Origin: Verrucomicrobiaceae bacterium
Lineage (GTDB): Bacteria; Verrucomicrobiota; Verrucomicrobiia; Verrucomicrobiales; Verrucomicrobiaceae
Direction: 5' to 3'
DNA length: 64,000 bases
Assembly: GCA_027490195.1 (NCBI GenBank)
Contig: JAIXYN010000008.1
Span: 1-64,000, forward strand
The notes under the pieces were generated by a model. It worked only from the letters and a program-made list of their open reading frames with translations. It ran no database searches and was not told where the DNA came from. The position numbers and the translations under genes are program-made. Every line of letters begins with the position of its first letter. The stretch's first letter is position 1. Shown one piece after another: positions 61,562 to 64,000 of this stretch.

Positions 61562-62539
61562 TTACTTTGCCACCGGGGTCAGGACCATGTTGCGGTAGTC
61601 CACGTTGGTATGGTCGCCCTGGAGGTAGATGGGGCCGGGCTTGAATTCATCGCTGCTCATGGCACCGCCGGTGCAGCCGAGCACGGAGGCGTTGTTGATG
61701 ATGGTCTTGCCATTGAGGATGACGGTGAGGTGACGGTCAACCAAGGTAATGTCGAGCGTCTGCCATTCGCCAATGGGCTTCTCGGCGGCCACGCTTGGGG
61801 TGATGCGGCTGTAGAGCGCGCCCATGTGGTGTGAATCGAGCGGCTTGCCGAAGCTTTCCATGACCTGCACTTCATAGATGCCGCGGAGGTAGATGCCGCT
61901 GTTGCTGCCTTCCTGGGTGCGCACTTCGGTCTTCAGATTGAAGTCTTCAAATTCTGCGTCCGTGCGCAGATTGCCGAAGTGCTTGTCCTTGGCCTTCACC
62001 ACGCGGTTTTGCAGGATGCCATCGACAACGCTCCAGCCGTTATCGGCACCTTCCTTGAGCAGACGCCAGCCGGTGAGGTCCTTGCCATTCAGGAGTTGGA
62101 TGGGTGCGCCGTATTTCACCTTCGAGAGATCAGGTGCCGGTGGCACGTCAGCGATGCGCTTGCCGACGAATTCCTGCGCCTTGCCGACTTCTTTGCCTTC
62201 TGCATTTTTCTTGGAGGTGGAGAGTTTCAAAGCTTCGCCTTCTGCTTTCGCGGTGATCGTTTCGATGGTCGCCAGCTTGCCTTCTTTATTTTTTTGCTCG
62301 CGAGTCACGATGAGGGTGTCGCCATCTACCTTGGTGCTGGTGGTCGGCGTCACGCTGCCACCGCCCCAGAGGATGCTGGAGGTAAGAGCGCCGTCTTTGG
62401 ACTCAACGCCGAGCCAGCCTGCGCCACCGCCAGGAATGGTGAGCGCCCAGCGGCCGACGAAAGGATTGTCAGCAGCATTAAGAAGGGAGCCGAGACTGAA
62501 TACGGCGGCGATGGAGAGGGGGCGAAGCGAGAGCAACAT
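61562..62539 (-). CDS. Secreted DUF1080 (3-keto-disaccharide hydrolase-type) protein
   Basis: 325 aa, signal peptide MLLSLRPLSIAAVFSLGSLLNA. An N-terminal beta-rich part (about 25-130) is followed by the DUF1080 jelly-roll: PIQLLNGKDLTGWRLL, GWSVVDGILQNR, FEDFNLKTEVRTQEGSNSGIYLRG, YEVQVMESFG, PIGEWQTLDITLVDRHLTVILNGK and GPIYLQGDHTNVDYRNM. Members fold like concanavalin lectins and some hydrolyse 3-ketoglycosides. The substrate here is unknown. It lies 44 bp downstream of the alpha/beta hydrolase gene on the same strand, with which it may be transcribed. Confidence 0.9.
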   Translation of the reverse strand: MLLSLRPLSIAAVFSLGSLLNAADNPFVGRWALTIPGGGAGWLGVESKDGALTSSILWGGGSVTPTTSTKVDGDTLIVTREQKNKEGKLATIETITAKAEGEALKLSTSKKNAEGKEVGKAQEFVGKRIADVPPAPDLSKVKYGAPIQLLNGKDLTGWRLLKEGADNGWSVVDGILQNRVVKAKDKHFGNLRTDAEFEDFNLKTEVRTQEGSNSGIYLRGIYEVQVMESFGKPLDSHHMGALYSRITPSVAAEKPIGEWQTLDITLVDRHLTVILNGKTIINNASVLGCTGGAMSSDEFKPGPIYLQGDHTNVDYRNMVLTPVAK

Positions 62540-62583
62540 AAGTAAGCAGGTTGGAGGATTGGGTCGGACGTGATTTAACGGGA

Positions 62584-63588
62584 TTATTTGCGCTGATCCT
62601 TCACACAGTCGGGATCGGCGGGTGTTGGGGTACCGGTTTTATCGACCGGATGATTGAAGAGATACTGCCAGACGGCTTCATGGATGTATTTGCCATCCTT
62701 GTCCTTCACCGCCGCGCCACCGGGCATCACGGAACTGTGCGCGCGTTTGTCGTCGCCTTTCACATCGGCATTGGTGATGAGACGGCGGGTGTTTTGAAAT
62801 GGTGGGGCGCTGATGTCCACATCCACAATGGGGCCGAACTGATTCAGTCCCATCATCTCCCAGGAGCGACAGTAGTGATCGGCAGACCAGCCGCCATCAA
62901 GGACGTGGCTGAAGCCGAAGATGCGGTTGGCCGGCGTTGCGGAGGGAAGAGACTGCCAGGTTTCGAAGTTGTCACGCGGACCGCATAAGCAGACGACGCG
63001 ATCCACTTTCTGATGTTTCGCAAAGCGGGCCGAAGTGGTGGCGCCATGGGATGCACCTGAAAGGATCACCTTGTCCCAACGGAGACCTTTGCCGTCTTCG
63101 CTGATGAACTGGCCCCATTTGCCCTCGGGATGTTCTTTGGCAAGCCACTTCACAAACTGAAAGGAGCGCTCCATGATGCCATCCGGCTGCGGAATGGTGA
63201 CGAGGTCGCTGTGGTCATCGCCAGTTGAGGCTTCGAGGCGGATGTCGCCGAGTGTTTTGCCGTCATTAAGACGCGCCGGAGGGATGATGCCGAACCACTT
63301 GTTGGCGTAGTGCACCTGGATGGCGTGCAGGCCGTAGCTGTTGAGGCGCTCGAACAAAGGGGCGCTGTGGCCCATGAGCCAGATCACGAGCTTGCCCTGT
63401 GGCTTGACCTTCACATCGACACTCGCGTTTTGGAGGTCCTGTGGCTTGCCTTTTTTATCGGTGAAGACGAAATCGATTTCCGGATGCTCCTTGGCGCGCG
63501 GGTCGATTTCGCTGGCGCGTTTAGAGATGGTGGGTGCGGCATTGAGGCTGACGGATAAAGCCAGCAGGCAGGTGAGGATGTACTTCAT
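62584..63588 (-). CDS. Exported alpha/beta-hydrolase-like protein
   Basis: 334 aa from ATG 63586-63588 (signal MKYILTCLLALSVSLNAA); the longer frame reaching 63756 starts in non-coding sequence and is rejected. The nucleophile elbow is GASHGA (ILSGASHGATTSARFAKH), with Ser as likely nucleophile. The strand before it (VILSG) and the long oxyanion-side segment WLMGHSAPLFERLNSYGLHAIQVHYANKWFG fit the fold. The catalytic acid and His are not certain (candidates in FGFSHVLDGGWSADHYCRSW and the C-terminal KYIHEAVWQYLF). The substrate is unknown. It precedes the DUF1080 gene, suggesting a joint secreted function. Confidence 0.78.
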   Translation of the reverse strand: MKYILTCLLALSVSLNAAPTISKRASEIDPRAKEHPEIDFVFTDKKGKPQDLQNASVDVKVKPQGKLVIWLMGHSAPLFERLNSYGLHAIQVHYANKWFGIIPPARLNDGKTLGDIRLEASTGDDHSDLVTIPQPDGIMERSFQFVKWLAKEHPEGKWGQFISEDGKGLRWDKVILSGASHGATTSARFAKHQKVDRVVCLCGPRDNFETWQSLPSATPANRIFGFSHVLDGGWSADHYCRSWEMMGLNQFGPIVDVDISAPPFQNTRRLITNADVKGDDKRAHSSVMPGGAAVKDKDGKYIHEAVWQYLFNHPVDKTGTPTPADPDCVKDQRK

Positions 63589-63634
63589 AGGATGGTTGTT
63601 GGATCTGTTTCCAGAGGGGCCAGGAATGGCCCCG

Positions 63635-64000
63635 TTACGATTCAAAGCGCAGGTCGGCGGAGTAAGAGCCCACGCTGCGGATCGTCGCGCCATCGGCACG
63701 CGTTTGATTGAGGGCCTTTTGCACGCGCGGATCGGCGGTGGAGCCTTCGATCTCAATGTAGAAGCGGTACTTGTTCGGCTGACCGCGGATGGGGCGTGAT
63801 TCGAGGCGCTTCATGTTGATGTCGTTCTCGCTCAGTGGGGTGAGAAAACGGCAGAGGCTGCCGGAGCGGTCGGGGAGCTCGACGATGAGCGCGGTGCGAT
63901 TGTGTTCGAGTCCGGGTGTGTTGGCCGCGTGCCCGATGAGATAGAACTGCGTGATGTTTGGCACCTCGCCTGCAATGGGGAAATGTAGGATCTGTAGGCC
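63635..64000 (-). CDS. pheA: Prephenate dehydratase (PheA), C-terminal ACT portion, runs off the window
   Basis: The last 121 residues of a gene continuing beyond 64000. The visible start fragment GLQILHFPIAGEVPNITQFYLIG corresponds to the end of the dehydratase domain, and the rest is the ACT domain: TALIVELPDRSGSLCRFLTP, INMKRLESRPIRGQPNKYRF and a YSADLRFES end. The ESRP motif is the phenylalanine-binding signature for feedback control. The enzyme converts prephenate to phenylpyruvate in phenylalanine biosynthesis; whether a chorismate mutase domain is fused cannot be seen. The GTG at 63962-63964 is internal and not a start. Confidence 0.85.
   Translation of the reverse strand, partial: GLQILHFPIAGEVPNITQFYLIGHAANTPGLEHNRTALIVELPDRSGSLCRFLTPLSENDINMKRLESRPIRGQPNKYRFYIEIEGSTADPRVQKALNQTRADGATIRSVGSYSADLRFES

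Noticed and set aside
1-64000. tRNA, rRNA, riboswitch or phage attachment sites
   Set aside because: None was recognised by reading. Short structured RNAs could be missed without a covariance search.

Overview
The window reads as a chromosome segment of a Verrucomicrobiota bacterium, most likely a Verrucomicrobiaceae/Prosthecobacter-like organism. This is inferred from the mix of gene families, not from a database match. The pointers are a DUF1587/1592/1588/1585 cytochrome-type secreted protein, several sulfatases and DUF1080 proteins, secreted PQQ-propeller proteins opening with a W-x-QFRGPN motif, a PEP-CTERM tail on a giant autotransporter-repeat protein, and abundant extragenic palindromes. 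The sequence is GC-rich. No rRNA, tRNA or CRISPR array was seen.

Layout. 1-5060 is an accessory edge: the tail of an IS110-type transposase, an orphan hypothetical gene, a large secreted DUF1592-family protein, and a complete IS630-type element whose transposase needs a -1 frameshift on A7. 5.1-8.3 kb holds three NAD(P)-dependent oxidoreductases (an SDR, a beta-hydroxyacid dehydrogenase and a DenD-like epimerase-fold enzyme), probably for sugar-acid metabolism. 8.4-10.4 kb is hflK-hflC. 11.0-36.4 kb is one uninterrupted minus-strand gene for an 8466-residue exported protein made of autotransporter-associated beta-strand repeats, with a signal peptide and a PEP-CTERM-like tail. 36.7-40.3 kb is a sulfatase-sulfatase-jelly-roll cluster. 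40.6-42.8 kb holds an EVE protein, a D-threonine-aldolase-like enzyme and a 48-residue lipoprotein. 42.9-45.9 kb holds a secreted lactonase, transaldolase and hisF. 46-50.4 kb is mixed: an antitoxin-like orphan, a Tat-exported TIM-barrel protein, a VOC protein, an L,D-transpeptidase and an ABC-F ATPase. 50.5-60.2 kb is a run of plus-strand, mostly exported proteins: two PQQ propellers, two tandem paralogues with a glycan-binding-like tail, a three-domain UPF0489/NlpC-like/CapA fusion, a jelly-roll-tailed protein and a TVP38-type membrane protein. The window closes with an FHA-LuxR regulator, a DUF1080 protein, an alpha/beta hydrolase and the 3' end of pheA.

How it fits together. Much of the coding capacity is for exported proteins likely to act on polysaccharides or on the cell surface: sulfatases, DUF1080 and LamG-like folds, glycan-binding-like tails and the giant beta-solenoid protein. 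This suits a polymer-degrading or surface-attached lifestyle. Housekeeping genes (hflKC, tal, hisF, pheA) are interspersed. Intergenic spaces hold two 330-bp MITE-like elements whose 27-bp ends match those of the resident IS630 element, and several REP-like hairpins, one pair with compensatory base changes. The strongest leads for something new are the giant repeat protein with its internal duplicated modules, the IS630/MITE relationship, the UPF0489-NlpC-CapA fusion and the FHA-LuxR fusion. I did not find clear evidence of a complete new multi-gene system.
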